Positions 49,409 through 57,928 of a stretch of DNA of 64,000 nucleotides are shown here, one piece after another (the first letter of the stretch is position 1; every line of letters begins with the position of its first letter). The stretch is from JAWKXU01 sp964468045 (lineage in GTDB: Bacteria; Pseudomonadota; Alphaproteobacteria; Sphingomonadales; Sphingomonadaceae). Location of the stretch: assembly GCA_964468045.1 (NCBI GenBank), contig CAYXTO010000016.1, forward strand, positions 19,030-83,029, given 5' to 3'. A model generated the notes under the pieces. That model was not told the origin of the DNA, ran no database searches, and saw nothing but the letters and a program-made list of their open reading frames with translations. The position numbers and the translations under genes are program-made.

Positions 49409-50178
49409 CCGGCAACGTAATCCCACAGCAGGCGCGCGGTCAGCCCCAGCGAGATGACCACCAGCAGCGGGCGGATAAGCCGTGCGCCATAGCGTATCGC
49501 GCTGTGCGAGCCGAGCCAGCTTCCGGCCATGCAACCCAGCCCGATGGCGATGCCCAGCATCCAGATCACCTTGCCGCCCAGGATGAACATCAGCAGCGCA
49601 CCGAAATTGCTGGTGAAGTTGAACAGCTTCGCCAGGGCGGTCGCCCTGGTCAGGCCCATTCCCCTCAGGGCCACGAGCGAAGTGGTGAAGAAGCTGCCGG
49701 TGCCTGGGCCGAAAAAGCCGTCATAGAAGCCGATCGACCCGGCCACCGGCGCATAGGCCGGGCGGGAAAGCCGGTGATGCCGGTCATGATCATCCATTCG
49801 CGGAGACAGCAGGACATAGGCCGCGCAGAGCATCAGCAGCACCGGCACCACGAGTTGCAGGACATCCGGATCGAGCGCCTGCACTGCCAGCGACCCGGTG
49901 GCCGAGGCGACCAGCACGCACAGGACCAGCGGCCAGTTCGCGCGGATGTCGAGCAATCCCTTGCCGTGATAGGTCCAGGTGGCCATCGCCACGCCCATCG
50001 TCGATTGCAGCTTGTTGGTGCCGAGCGCGAGATGCGGGGGCAGCCCGGCCGAAAGCAGGGCCGGCATCATGATCAGCCCGCCGCCGCCTGCGATCGCATC
50101 GATGAAGCCGGTGAGAAGCCCGGTTGCCACCAAAGCGGCGTATATCCACGGTTCCAGTTCCATCGGCGCATCGTCCAT
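49405..50178 (-). CDS. TSUP (TauE/SafE) family membrane permease
   Basis: This 257-residue protein has about eight membrane segments and the TSUP signatures FIDAIAGGGGLIMMPAL near the start and GFYDGFFGPGTGSFF in the middle. Members export or import small organic acids or sulfur compounds; the substrate is not evident. It ends head-on with the ABC permease and starts 42 bases from tgt on the opposite strand. It and the ABC pair split queA from tgt. Confidence 0.93.
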   Translation of the reverse strand: MDDAPMELEPWIYAALVATGLLTGFIDAIAGGGGLIMMPALLSAGLPPHLALGTNKLQSTMGVAMATWTYHGKGLLDIRANWPLVLCVLVASATGSLAVQALDPDVLQLVVPVLLMLCAAYVLLSPRMDDHDRHHRLSRPAYAPVAGSIGFYDGFFGPGTGSFFTTSLVALRGMGLTRATALAKLFNFTSNFGALLMFILGGKVIWMLGIAIGLGCMAGSWLGSHSAIRYGARLIRPLLVVISLGLTARLLWDYVAG

Positions 50179-50219
50179 TTGCCAGTTGCCGAAAGTCGCA
50201 TTATGCGCCGCTTCCCGAA

Positions 50220-51344
50220 ATGACCCGATTTTCCTTCACCGTGGAAGCCACCGATGGCAAGGCCCGGCTTGGCCGCATCTCCGTGCAACGTGGGGAAATC
50301 CGCACTCCGGCGTTCATGCCGGTGGGCACGGCCGCCACCGTGAAGGCGATGAAGCCGGACGATGTGCGCGCCACGGGCGCGGATATCATCCTGGGCAATA
50401 CCTATCATCTGATGCTGCGCCCGGGCGCGGAGCGGGTGGCGAGGCTCGGCGGGCTGCACAAATTCATGAACTGGCCGCGTCCGATCCTGACCGACAGCGG
50501 CGGCTATCAGGTGATGAGCCTCGCCGATCTCAGGAAGATCACGGAGGAAGGGGTCAGCTTCCGCAGCCATCTCGACGGTTCGCGGCATATGCTGACGCCG
50601 GAACGCTCGATGGAAATCCAGCGCTTGCTCGGCTCCGATATCGTGATGGCGTTTGACGAATGCCCGCGCGCCGACGCGCCGCGCGAGGTGATCGCCCGCT
50701 CCATGGAGATGTCGATGCGATGGGCAAGGCGCAGCCGCGACGGCTTCGACAGCGGGGAAGACCATGCCGGGCGGGCGGCCCTTTTCGGCATCCAGCAAGG
50801 CGCACTGGACGAGGAATTGCGCCGCCAGAGCGCCGAGGCGCTGATCGAGATCGGCTTCGACGGCTATGCGATCGGGGGGCTTGCCGTCGGCGAAGGCCAG
50901 GAAGCGATGTTCGCCACGCTGGACTTCGCCCCGGCGCAATTGCCCGAGGACCGCCCGCGCTACCTGATGGGGGTGGGCAAGCCTGATGATCTGGTCGGCG
51001 CGGTGGAACGCGGTGTGGACATGTTCGATTGCGTGCTGCCGACCCGTTCCGGACGGAACGGCCAGGCCTTTACCTGGCGCGGCCCGCTCAATCTGCGCAA
51101 CGCGCGCTTCGCGGAGGATACCGCGCCGCTCGATGAACGTTGCGGCTGTGCGGCCTGCACCCGGTTCAGCCGCGCCTATCTTCACCATCTGATCAAGGCG
51201 GGAGAGATACTGGGGGCCATGCTGATGACCGAGCACAATCTGTCCTTCTACCAGCAATTGATGCAGGCTATGCGCGCGGCGATCGGAGAAAGGCGGCTTT
51301 CCGCCTTCGCGTCGGATTTCCGGCGGGATTATTTCGGCGGCTGA
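50220..51344 (+). CDS. tgt: Queuine tRNA-ribosyltransferase
   Basis: This 374-residue zinc enzyme exchanges guanine for preQ1 in tRNA anticodons. It has TDSGGYQVMSL with the catalytic Asp region, DMFDCVLPTR carrying the nucleophile Asp, and the zinc site CGCAAC plus a later His in EHNLSFYQQL. The ATG at 50220 begins MTRFSFTVEATDG, a normal start. The upstream longer frame overlaps the TSUP gene and is rejected. Confidence 0.97.
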   Translation: MTRFSFTVEATDGKARLGRISVQRGEIRTPAFMPVGTAATVKAMKPDDVRATGADIILGNTYHLMLRPGAERVARLGGLHKFMNWPRPILTDSGGYQVMSLADLRKITEEGVSFRSHLDGSRHMLTPERSMEIQRLLGSDIVMAFDECPRADAPREVIARSMEMSMRWARRSRDGFDSGEDHAGRAALFGIQQGALDEELRRQSAEALIEIGFDGYAIGGLAVGEGQEAMFATLDFAPAQLPEDRPRYLMGVGKPDDLVGAVERGVDMFDCVLPTRSGRNGQAFTWRGPLNLRNARFAEDTAPLDERCGCAACTRFSRAYLHHLIKAGEILGAMLMTEHNLSFYQQLMQAMRAAIGERRLSAFASDFRRDYFGG

Positions 51345-51457
51345 AACGCTCCGGGGCTGTTTTCCGCCATTGACTGCGGTAGCCATCGTCCTACCAATAA
51401 ACTCGACAAAATCTCGGCAATGAACCGGGTTTTGGGATTCTATTTGGGAGACTGCGA

Positions 51458-53500
51458 ATGGCAACCCGGGCTCGCGCCAGCAAGCGAACCAACCAGACCA
51501 GCAAGACCAACCAGGCCGTATCGCCTGAGCGGATGCGCGAACTTTTCACGGTCATGTGCCGGATCCGCCGTTTCGAGGAAATGGCCACCGAACTGTTCAA
51601 TGCGGGCATCATCAAGGGGCCGGCGCACAGCTACGCGGGCCAGGAAGCGATTGCCGCCGGAACCTGCGCCAATCTCACCAAGGCCGATTACATCGGCAGC
51701 TACCATCGCGGCCACGGCCACTGCATCGCCAAGGGGGCGGATGTCTCCAAGATGATGGCCGAACTGATGGGCCGGGCGACCGGCTCCTGCGGCGGGCTGG
51801 GCGGGTCGATGCATATTGCCGATCTCGATCTTAACATCCTCGGCGCGAACGGCATCGTCGGCGCGACCATGCCGCTGGGCGCGGGCGCAGCGCTCGCCGC
51901 CAAGCTGCGCGGGGACAAGCAGGTATCCGTGGCCTTCTTCGGCGATGGCGCGTCGAACCAGGGCGTCTTCCATGAGGCGCTGAACCTCGCTTCAGTCTGG
52001 AAGCTGCCCATGGTGTTCGTGTGCGAGAACAACCAGTACGCGCTCTCCACGCCGATCACCGGCACGACCTCGGTCTCCGACATCTCGTCGAGAGCATCGG
52101 CTTACAGCGTGCCGGGGCTGACGATCGACGGCAACGACGCCATCGAAGTGTTCAATGTCATCGGTGAAGCGGTCGAGCGTGCCCGCGCGGGCGACGGTCC
52201 GACCCTGATCGAGGCGAAGACCTGGCGCTGGGGCGGGCACAGCATGCGCACCAATCTGGTCGATCCGCGCAGCGAGGAAGACAAGAAGGCCTGGCAGGCC
52301 CGTTGCCCCCTGCTGCGGATGGAAGAAAGGATGCTGGAAGCGGGCATCCCGAAGGCGCAGATCACCCGCATCCGCAAGGCCATCGACAAGGAGATCGAAG
52401 ATGCGGTTGCCTTCGGCAAGGAAAGCCCGCCGCCCGAGCTTTCGATCCTCGACAATGCGGTCTATGCCCCGCGCGTCGAAGCAGGTGAGCCGCCCGCGCC
52501 CGGCACGCGCGAACTGACCTATGCCCAGGCGCTGAACGAAGCGCTGACGCAGGAGATGGAGCGGGATCCCGCGGTTCTGGTAATGGGCGAGGACATCGCG
52601 AAGATAGGCGGCGTGTTCCAGGTTACCGCCGGGCTGGCCGAAAAGTTCGGTCCGGATCGCGTGCGCGATACGCCGATTTCGGAATCCACCTTCTGCGGCG
52701 CGGGGGTGGGTGCCGCCATCGCCGGGCTGCGCCCCGTGGTGGAAGTGCAAATCTTCGATTTCGTGACGCTGATGATGGACATGCTGGTCAACCAGGCCGC
52801 CAAGTTCCGCTTCATGAACGGCGGCACGGGCAAGGTGCCGGTGGTGGTGCGTGGCCCGCAAGGGGGCGGCATCCGCATGGCGGCGCAGCACAGCCAGAGC
52901 CTGGAGGCCTGGTTCGCCCATATTCCCGGCCTGACCGTGGTCGCGCCGTCCACCCCCTATGACGCCAAGGGCCTGCTGGCGGCCGCCATCCGCGAGGACA
53001 ATCCGGTCGTGTTCCTGGAACACAAGATCCTGTATCTCGGCCAGACTGCGCCGGTGCCGGAAGAGCCTTACGTGATTCCGATCGGCAAGGCGGACATCAA
53101 GCGGGAAGGGACCGATGTCACCATCGTCGCCACCCAGGTCATGGTCCAGCGCGCCTTGTCCGCCGCCAAGGTGCTGGAACGCGAGGGCATCAGCGTGGAA
53201 GTGATCGATCCTCGCACGATCAAGCCGCTGGATGAGGAAACCATTCTTGCCTCCGTCCGCAAGACCAACCGCCTGGTGATTGCCCATGAAGCTTGCCTGT
53301 CCGGCGGGTTCGGCGCCGAGGTTTCGGCGATGGTGATGGAAAAGGCGTTCGACTGGCTCGATGCGCCAGTGGTCCGGGTCGCATCCCGCGACGTGCCGAT
53401 GCCTTACAATGACGAGCTGGAAGTGGCCGTGATTCCATCCCAGGACGACATCGTCCAGGCTGTCCGTTCCATGGAGATCAGGAAATCGGTGGCGGCCTGA
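51458..53500 (+). CDS. Fused alpha/beta ThDP-dependent dehydrogenase E1 component
   Basis: This 680-residue protein joins an E1 alpha part (about 20-340) and an E1 beta part (about 365-675) in one chain. The ThDP motif starts at GDG (162-164) and ends at NN (191-192). The beta half begins ELTYAQALNEAL and contains ESTFCGAG and the HSQSLEAWFAHIPG segment. It resembles branched-chain or acetoin/pyruvate E1 enzymes. No E2 or E3 gene is near, so the true substrate is unknown. No frameshift or internal start of good quality separates the halves. Confidence 0.86.
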   Translation: MATRARASKRTNQTSKTNQAVSPERMRELFTVMCRIRRFEEMATELFNAGIIKGPAHSYAGQEAIAAGTCANLTKADYIGSYHRGHGHCIAKGADVSKMMAELMGRATGSCGGLGGSMHIADLDLNILGANGIVGATMPLGAGAALAAKLRGDKQVSVAFFGDGASNQGVFHEALNLASVWKLPMVFVCENNQYALSTPITGTTSVSDISSRASAYSVPGLTIDGNDAIEVFNVIGEAVERARAGDGPTLIEAKTWRWGGHSMRTNLVDPRSEEDKKAWQARCPLLRMEERMLEAGIPKAQITRIRKAIDKEIEDAVAFGKESPPPELSILDNAVYAPRVEAGEPPAPGTRELTYAQALNEALTQEMERDPAVLVMGEDIAKIGGVFQVTAGLAEKFGPDRVRDTPISESTFCGAGVGAAIAGLRPVVEVQIFDFVTLMMDMLVNQAAKFRFMNGGTGKVPVVVRGPQGGGIRMAAQHSQSLEAWFAHIPGLTVVAPSTPYDAKGLLAAAIREDNPVVFLEHKILYLGQTAPVPEEPYVIPIGKADIKREGTDVTIVATQVMVQRALSAAKVLEREGISVEVIDPRTIKPLDEETILASVRKTNRLVIAHEACLSGGFGAEVSAMVMEKAFDWLDAPVVRVASRDVPMPYNDELEVAVIPSQDDIVQAVRSMEIRKSVAA

Positions 53501-53557
53501 GCGGTGTGGAAATAGTTACGGCGCGGGCCTGGCTGTCCGCGCCTCTCCATAAACGGA

Positions 53558-53581
53558 AAGGGCGGCCCATCGGCCGCCCTT
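53558..53581. terminator. Bidirectional terminator between E1 gene and rpsD
   Basis: A perfect 10-bp stem AAGGGCGGCC with GGCCGCCCTT and a 4-base loop lies between the convergent genes. On the minus strand it is followed by TCCGTTTATGG and on the plus strand by CCTTGTTCC. It serves both transcripts. Confidence 0.8.
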
Positions 53582-53606
53582 CCTTGTTCCAGCAAAGCCG
53601 GGTCGA

Positions 53607-54221
53607 TCAGCGCGAGTAGAACTCGACCACCAGGTTCGGTTCCATCGTCACCGGGTAGGGCACTTCATCCAGCGCGGGGACGCGGACGAAGGTGGCCTTG
53701 TCGTTGCCGTCGGCGGCGACATAATCGGGGATGTCGCGCTCCGGCAGGCCCTGCGCTTCAGCGATAAGCGCCATTTCCTTGGCCTTGTTGCCGAGGCTCA
53801 CAATATCGCCCGGCACCACGCGGCGGCTTGCGATGTTGCACTTCACGCCGTTGACGTGAATGTGGCCATGAGACACGATCTGGCGCGCGGCGAAGATCGT
53901 CGGGGCGAACTTGGCGCGATAGACCACCATGTCCAGACGCTGCTCGAGCAGGCCGATCAGGTTCTGACCGGTATCGCCCTTCATCCGGGCGGCTTCCTGA
54001 TAGGTGCGTTTGAACTGCTTTTCGGTGACGTCGCCATAGTAGCCCTTGAGCTTCTGCTTGGCGCGCAGCTGGATGCCATAGTCCGACAGCTTGCCCTTGC
54101 GGCGCTGGCCGTGCTGGCCGGGGCCATAGGAGCGGCGGTTTACGGAGCTTTTCGGACGACCCCAGATGTTCTCGCCCATCCGGCGGTCAATTTTATACTT
54201 CGATGCCTTGCGCTTCGACAT
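53607..54221 (-). CDS. rpsD: 30S ribosomal protein S4
   Basis: This 204-residue protein has the S4 N-terminal region starting MSKRKASKYKIDRRMGENIWG and the S4 RNA-binding domain with LDMVVYRAKFAPTIFAARQIV. It binds 16S rRNA early in assembly. As often in alphaproteobacteria it stands alone rather than in the alpha operon. The terminator follows 26 bases after the stop. Confidence 0.98.
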   Translation of the reverse strand: MSKRKASKYKIDRRMGENIWGRPKSSVNRRSYGPGQHGQRRKGKLSDYGIQLRAKQKLKGYYGDVTEKQFKRTYQEAARMKGDTGQNLIGLLEQRLDMVVYRAKFAPTIFAARQIVSHGHIHVNGVKCNIASRRVVPGDIVSLGNKAKEMALIAEAQGLPERDIPDYVAADGNDKATFVRVPALDEVPYPVTMEPNLVVEFYSR

Positions 54222-54396
54222 GCGCCTCTATCCTTCAATTTGCCGGGCTGCGACCATCGCCGCCCATCCATGCCCGGAACCGCACCATTCCGCCTGTTTT
54301 GCGGAATGCGGCCGCCGCTTCACCGGGGTGCGGGGCCAATTGCGAAGGCACGCCTATTGCCGCCGAAGCCCGGAAAGTCAAGCCTTGGAGCGCCTT

Positions 54397-55470
54397 TCAG
54401 CGCGGCCCTTTCTCCAGCGCGCTGAGCACACCGCGCATGGTGCGCACTTCCAGGGCGTTCCAGCCCGGCTTGGTCAGCATGTTGCGCAAGGTGCGAGCCG
54501 TGGCGGCCGCGCGGGATTCCGGCCGGAAATAGCCCCTGGGTTCCAGCAGCCGGGTGAAATGATCGATCAGCCCGTCCAGTTCGGCCTGCGGGGCAGGGGG
54601 AAGCTGGTCCTCCGTGGTGGGTTGGGCCAAGGCTTGATGCTTCGACCACTCGTAAGCGCACAGGATCACCGCCTGGGCGAGATTGAGCGAGCCGAATTCC
54701 GGATTGATCGGCACGGTAATGATCGCGCGGGCAATCGCGACATCGTCCGTCTCCAGCCCCGACCGCTCTGGCCCGAACAGGATCGCATGGCGCCCGGGCA
54801 AAGTGGTGATGTCACGCGATGCCTGCTCGGGCGTCAAAACCGGCTTGGTCACTCCACGCTTGCGGACCGTGGTGGCATAGACATGTTCGCAATCGGCGAC
54901 CGCCTCCCTCACGGTTTCAAAGACCCTCGCGCGCTCCAGCACCATATCCGCGCCGGAAGCAGCCGGGCCCGCGGAGGGATTGGGCCAGCCATCGCGCGGG
55001 GCGACGAGGCGCATCTCGGTGAGCCCGAAATTGAGCATGGCCCGCGCCGCCTTGCCGATATTTTCGCCAAGCTGGGGGCGGACGAGAACGATGACGGGAA
55101 GGGATGCTTGCGATCCTTCAAGACGCCGCTTCGACAAGCTCAACGGCTCCTCAGCTTCCTGACTCCGCCCATTTGCGTCTCGAAGGGCACTCGCCCGACT
55201 GGCCAAACGTTGCAGCGCCGCCCAGTCGCCCCGGATCAACGCTTCCTTCTTGGCGCGAGACCAGCCCTTGATCTGTCGCTCGGCGGCGAAGGCACTGTCG
55301 CAATCGGCGAACAGGTCGGACCAAACCAATTCGACCGGGAGCCCCTTCGCCGTATAGCTATCGAAAGTGCCATCCCGGTGCTGCGCAAGCCGCAATTCCA
55401 GATCTTCGGTATGTCCGATGTAATAGCTGCCGTCCGAGCAGCGGAGCATATAGGCCCAGACCTGTTGCAT
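54397..55470 (-). CDS. Fusion of GIY-YIG nuclease domain with TrmJ-like SPOUT tRNA methyltransferase
   Basis: The 357-residue chain has a GIY-YIG domain at 1-95 (YMLRCSDGSYYIGHTEDL at 7-24). A linker at 96-124 contains translated repeat DNA, and a SpoU/TrmJ methyltransferase follows with NIGKAARAMLNFGL (137-150), LFGPERSGLE (231-240) and SLNLAQAVILCAYEW (261-275). TrmJ proteins methylate the ribose of tRNA position 32. No start codon exists between the domains that would let the methyltransferase be made alone. A 38-40 base direct repeat copy lies in the linker and another just upstream of the start, so the nuclease looks inserted. Confidence 0.8.
   Translation of the reverse strand: MQQVWAYMLRCSDGSYYIGHTEDLELRLAQHRDGTFDSYTAKGLPVELVWSDLFADCDSAFAAERQIKGWSRAKKEALIRGDWAALQRLASRASALRDANGRSQEAEEPLSLSKRRLEGSQASLPVIVLVRPQLGENIGKAARAMLNFGLTEMRLVAPRDGWPNPSAGPAASGADMVLERARVFETVREAVADCEHVYATTVRKRGVTKPVLTPEQASRDITTLPGRHAILFGPERSGLETDDVAIARAIITVPINPEFGSLNLAQAVILCAYEWSKHQALAQPTTEDQLPPAPQAELDGLIDHFTRLLEPRGYFRPESRAAATARTLRNMLTKPGWNALEVRTMRGVLSALEKGPR
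55115..55154 (+). repeat. Interspersed repeat copy 1 (inside fusion gene linker)
   Basis: The block runs from CCTTCAAGACG to CTCCTCAG and shares the core GCTTCGACAAGCTCA with copy 2 at 55480-55517, where A at one position is G. It is translated in frame as part of the fusion linker. Such REP-like blocks with a CTTCGACA[AG]GCTCA core are familiar from sphingomonad genomes. Confidence 0.7.
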
Positions 55471-55479
55471 GGTTTTCGT

Positions 55480-55517
55480 CTTTCGAGACGGGCTTCGACA
55501 GGCTCAGCCCTCCTCAG
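55480..55517 (+). repeat. Interspersed repeat copy 2 (upstream of fusion gene)
   Basis: This copy, from CTTTCGAGACG to TCCTCAG, lies 10 bases upstream of the start codon of the GIY-YIG part and in the same orientation as copy 1. The two are about 325 bases apart and bracket the nuclease domain. Confidence 0.7.
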
Positions 55518-55562
55518 GATGTGCGGATAGAATAGCCAGAAGGCATAAATGGCACGAGCAGG

Positions 55563-56024
55563 TCAATTCCCTCCCACATCGCGCACCGAGCTGGCGAATT
55601 CCTCGAAATCCCTGGCCTCGCTGAAATCGCGATAGACCGATGCGAAGCGGATATAGGCGACGCTGTCCAGCTGCCGCAGTCCGTCCATCACCATCTCGCC
55701 GATCTGGGACGAGGGAATCTCGTTTTCGCCCAGGGTTTCGATCTGGCGTTGTATTCCGGAAACGAGCTGGTCCAGGCGCTCCTGCGCGATGCCTCGCTTG
55801 CGGCTCGCCAGAGCGACCGACTGCTCGATCTTGCCCCGATCGAACGCTTCCCGCCGGTCGCCGCTCTTGAGGACGACGATATCCCGCAGCTGGACCCGCT
55901 CGAAAGTGGTGAAACGCGCGCCGCAGCTTTCGCATTGGCGGCGGCGGCGGATCGCCGTGTTGTCCTCGGTCGGACGGGAGTCCTTCACCTGGCTGTCATC
56001 ATGGGCACAGAATGGACAGCGCAT
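55563..56024 (-). CDS. nrdR: Transcriptional repressor NrdR
   Basis: This 153-residue regulator of ribonucleotide reductase genes starts with a zinc ribbon (CPFC at 3-6 and CESCG near 33) and a FTTFERVQLRDI segment. The ATP-cone domain follows with KSGDRREAFDRGKI. It is downstream of rpiB and glyA on the same strand with a 23-base gap, probably co-transcribed. Confidence 0.96.
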   Translation of the reverse strand: MRCPFCAHDDSQVKDSRPTEDNTAIRRRRQCESCGARFTTFERVQLRDIVVLKSGDRREAFDRGKIEQSVALASRKRGIAQERLDQLVSGIQRQIETLGENEIPSSQIGEMVMDGLRQLDSVAYIRFASVYRDFSEARDFEEFASSVRDVGGN

Positions 56025-56047
56025 GGTTCAGGCTCCGCTCGTGCCGA

Positions 56048-57358
56048 TCACATGCCGGGATAGACGGGGAAGGCCGCGCAGAGTTCCTCGACCCGCGAAC
56101 GCACCTTCTGCTCGACCTGGGCATCGCCTTCTTCCCCATTGCGGGAAAGACCGTCCGCCACTTCGGCGATCAGCTTGCCCACCGTGCGGAATTCCTCGGG
56201 GCCGAAGCCGCGCGTCGTGCCGGCCGGGGTGCCGAGGCGAACGCCCGAGGTCACGAAGGGCGAGCGGGTATCGAACGGAATGCCGTTCTTGTTGCAAGTC
56301 AGCCATGCCCGGTCGAGGCCCTTTTCGGCCGCCTTGCCGGTGACGTTCTTGGCGGTGAGATCCACCAGCATGAGGTGATTGTCGGTGCCGCCGGACACGA
56401 TCGCCAGCCCCGCGTCCTGCAGGCTTGCGGCCAGCGCGCGGGCATTCTCCACGATGCGGGCCGCATAGGTCCTGAACTCGGGGCGCAGCGCTTCACCGAA
56501 GGCGACCGCCTTGGCGGCGATCACATGCACCAGCGGCCCACCCTGCAGGCCTGGGAAGACCGCCGAGTTGAACTTCTTCGCCAGATCCTCCTCATTGGTG
56601 AGGATGATGCCCGAACGCGGCCCGCGCAGGCTCTTGTGCGTGGTGCTGGTCACTACATGAGCATGGGGGAAAGGGGAGGGGTGCGCCCCGCCAGCGACCA
56701 GCCCGGAAAAATGCGACATGTCGACCAGCAGATAGGCGCCCACTTCGTCGGCGATCTCGCGGAAGCGCGAAAAATCCCAGATGCGCGAATAGGCCGTGCC
56801 GCCGGCGATGATGAGCTTCGGCTTGTTCTCGCGCGCGATGCGGGCGACTTCGTCCATGTCGATCAGATGATCGTCCGGGCGCACGCCATACGCGACCGGA
56901 TTGAACCACTTGCCGGACATGTTGACGGGGGAGCCATGAGTCAAATGGCCGCCCGAATTCAGGTCCAGCCCCATGAATGTGTCGCCCGGCTGCAGCAGCG
57001 CCAGGAACACGGCCTGGTTCATCTGGCTGCCGGAATTGGGCTGCACATTGGCGAACTGGCAGCCGAACAGCTTCTTCGCGCGTTCGATGGCGAGCGTTTC
57101 GACCACGTCGGCGTAGTCGCAACCGCCGTAATAGCGCTTGCCGGGATAGCCTTCGGCATATTTGTTGGTGAAGACCGATCCGGTCGCCTCCAGCACCGCT
57201 CGGCTCGCGATATTTTCCGAGGCGATCAACTCGATCTTGTTGCGTTGCCGGTTGAGTTCATTGCGGACCGCCTCCGCCACTTCCGGGTCGGCCTCGGCCA
57301 GCGTATCGCCCCAGAAGCGGCTCATGGTATCGGACTGGGCAATGGTTGCTGTGCTCAT
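56048..57358 (-). CDS. glyA: Serine hydroxymethyltransferase
   Basis: This 436-residue PLP enzyme interconverts serine and glycine with tetrahydrofolate. The PLP lysine lies in STTHKSLRGPRSG, and the motifs GYPGKRYYGGCDYAD and LVDMSHFSGL are present. The length is typical. The ATG at 57358 overlaps the rpiB stop as ATGA, which leaves no room for a separate glycine riboswitch. Confidence 0.98.
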   Translation of the reverse strand: MSTATIAQSDTMSRFWGDTLAEADPEVAEAVRNELNRQRNKIELIASENIASRAVLEATGSVFTNKYAEGYPGKRYYGGCDYADVVETLAIERAKKLFGCQFANVQPNSGSQMNQAVFLALLQPGDTFMGLDLNSGGHLTHGSPVNMSGKWFNPVAYGVRPDDHLIDMDEVARIARENKPKLIIAGGTAYSRIWDFSRFREIADEVGAYLLVDMSHFSGLVAGGAHPSPFPHAHVVTSTTHKSLRGPRSGIILTNEEDLAKKFNSAVFPGLQGGPLVHVIAAKAVAFGEALRPEFRTYAARIVENARALAASLQDAGLAIVSGGTDNHLMLVDLTAKNVTGKAAEKGLDRAWLTCNKNGIPFDTRSPFVTSGVRLGTPAGTTRGFGPEEFRTVGKLIAEVADGLSRNGEEGDAQVEQKVRSRVEELCAAFPVYPGM

Positions 57359-57816
57359 CGGGCTTGGCCTTTATCCGAAGTGAGGGATGGAGAAGAAAGT
57401 TTCGCGACCCGGCCTTCGTGCCGGCCGCCGCCGAATTCCGTATTCAGGAATGCCTCGACGCAGGCCTTGGCCATATCCGCGCCGGTCAGCCGCGCGCCCA
57501 GCGCAATCGCATTTGCGTCATTGTGCTCGCGCGCCAGCGCGGCGGACAAGGGTTCCGACACCAGCGCGCAACGCAGTTCGGGATGGCGGTTGACCGCTAT
57601 CGAAATGCCGATGCCCGAACCGCACAGCGCAATTCCGCGTTCCGCCGTGCCCGAGGCAACAGCTTCGGCCAGCTTGTAGCCGAAATCGGGATAGTCCACG
57701 CGGTCTTCGGTCGCCGGGCCAAGATCGTTCACATCGTGGCCCTGGCTGCGCAGCCATTCTGCCAGTTCCGCCTTGAGGGCGATGGCGGCGTGGTCGGAAG
57801 CGAGAGCTATGCGCAT
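57355..57816 (-). CDS. rpiB: Ribose 5-phosphate isomerase B
   Basis: This 153-residue sugar isomerase has IALASDHAAIALKAEL at the start and CGSGIGISIAVNRHP with the catalytic Cys. The His in DHAA matches the family. It is first of rpiB-glyA-nrdR, all on the minus strand and closely spaced. Confidence 0.95.
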   Translation of the reverse strand: MRIALASDHAAIALKAELAEWLRSQGHDVNDLGPATEDRVDYPDFGYKLAEAVASGTAERGIALCGSGIGISIAVNRHPELRCALVSEPLSAALAREHNDANAIALGARLTGADMAKACVEAFLNTEFGGGRHEGRVAKLSSPSLTSDKGQAR

Positions 57817-57928
57817 GGCGGCGTGCTGACAATCTGTTGCGGGTGAATCGTGCTAGGCCCCCATAGGCCGGTAGGCCGCAAGAGGCCACCCGCCAATGAT
57901 GGCTTTTCCAGCGATTGCCAAGCGGCGA

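Noticed and set aside
56048..57358. Glycine riboswitch for glyA
   Set aside because: The glyA start overlaps the rpiB stop, so there is no leader that could hold it.
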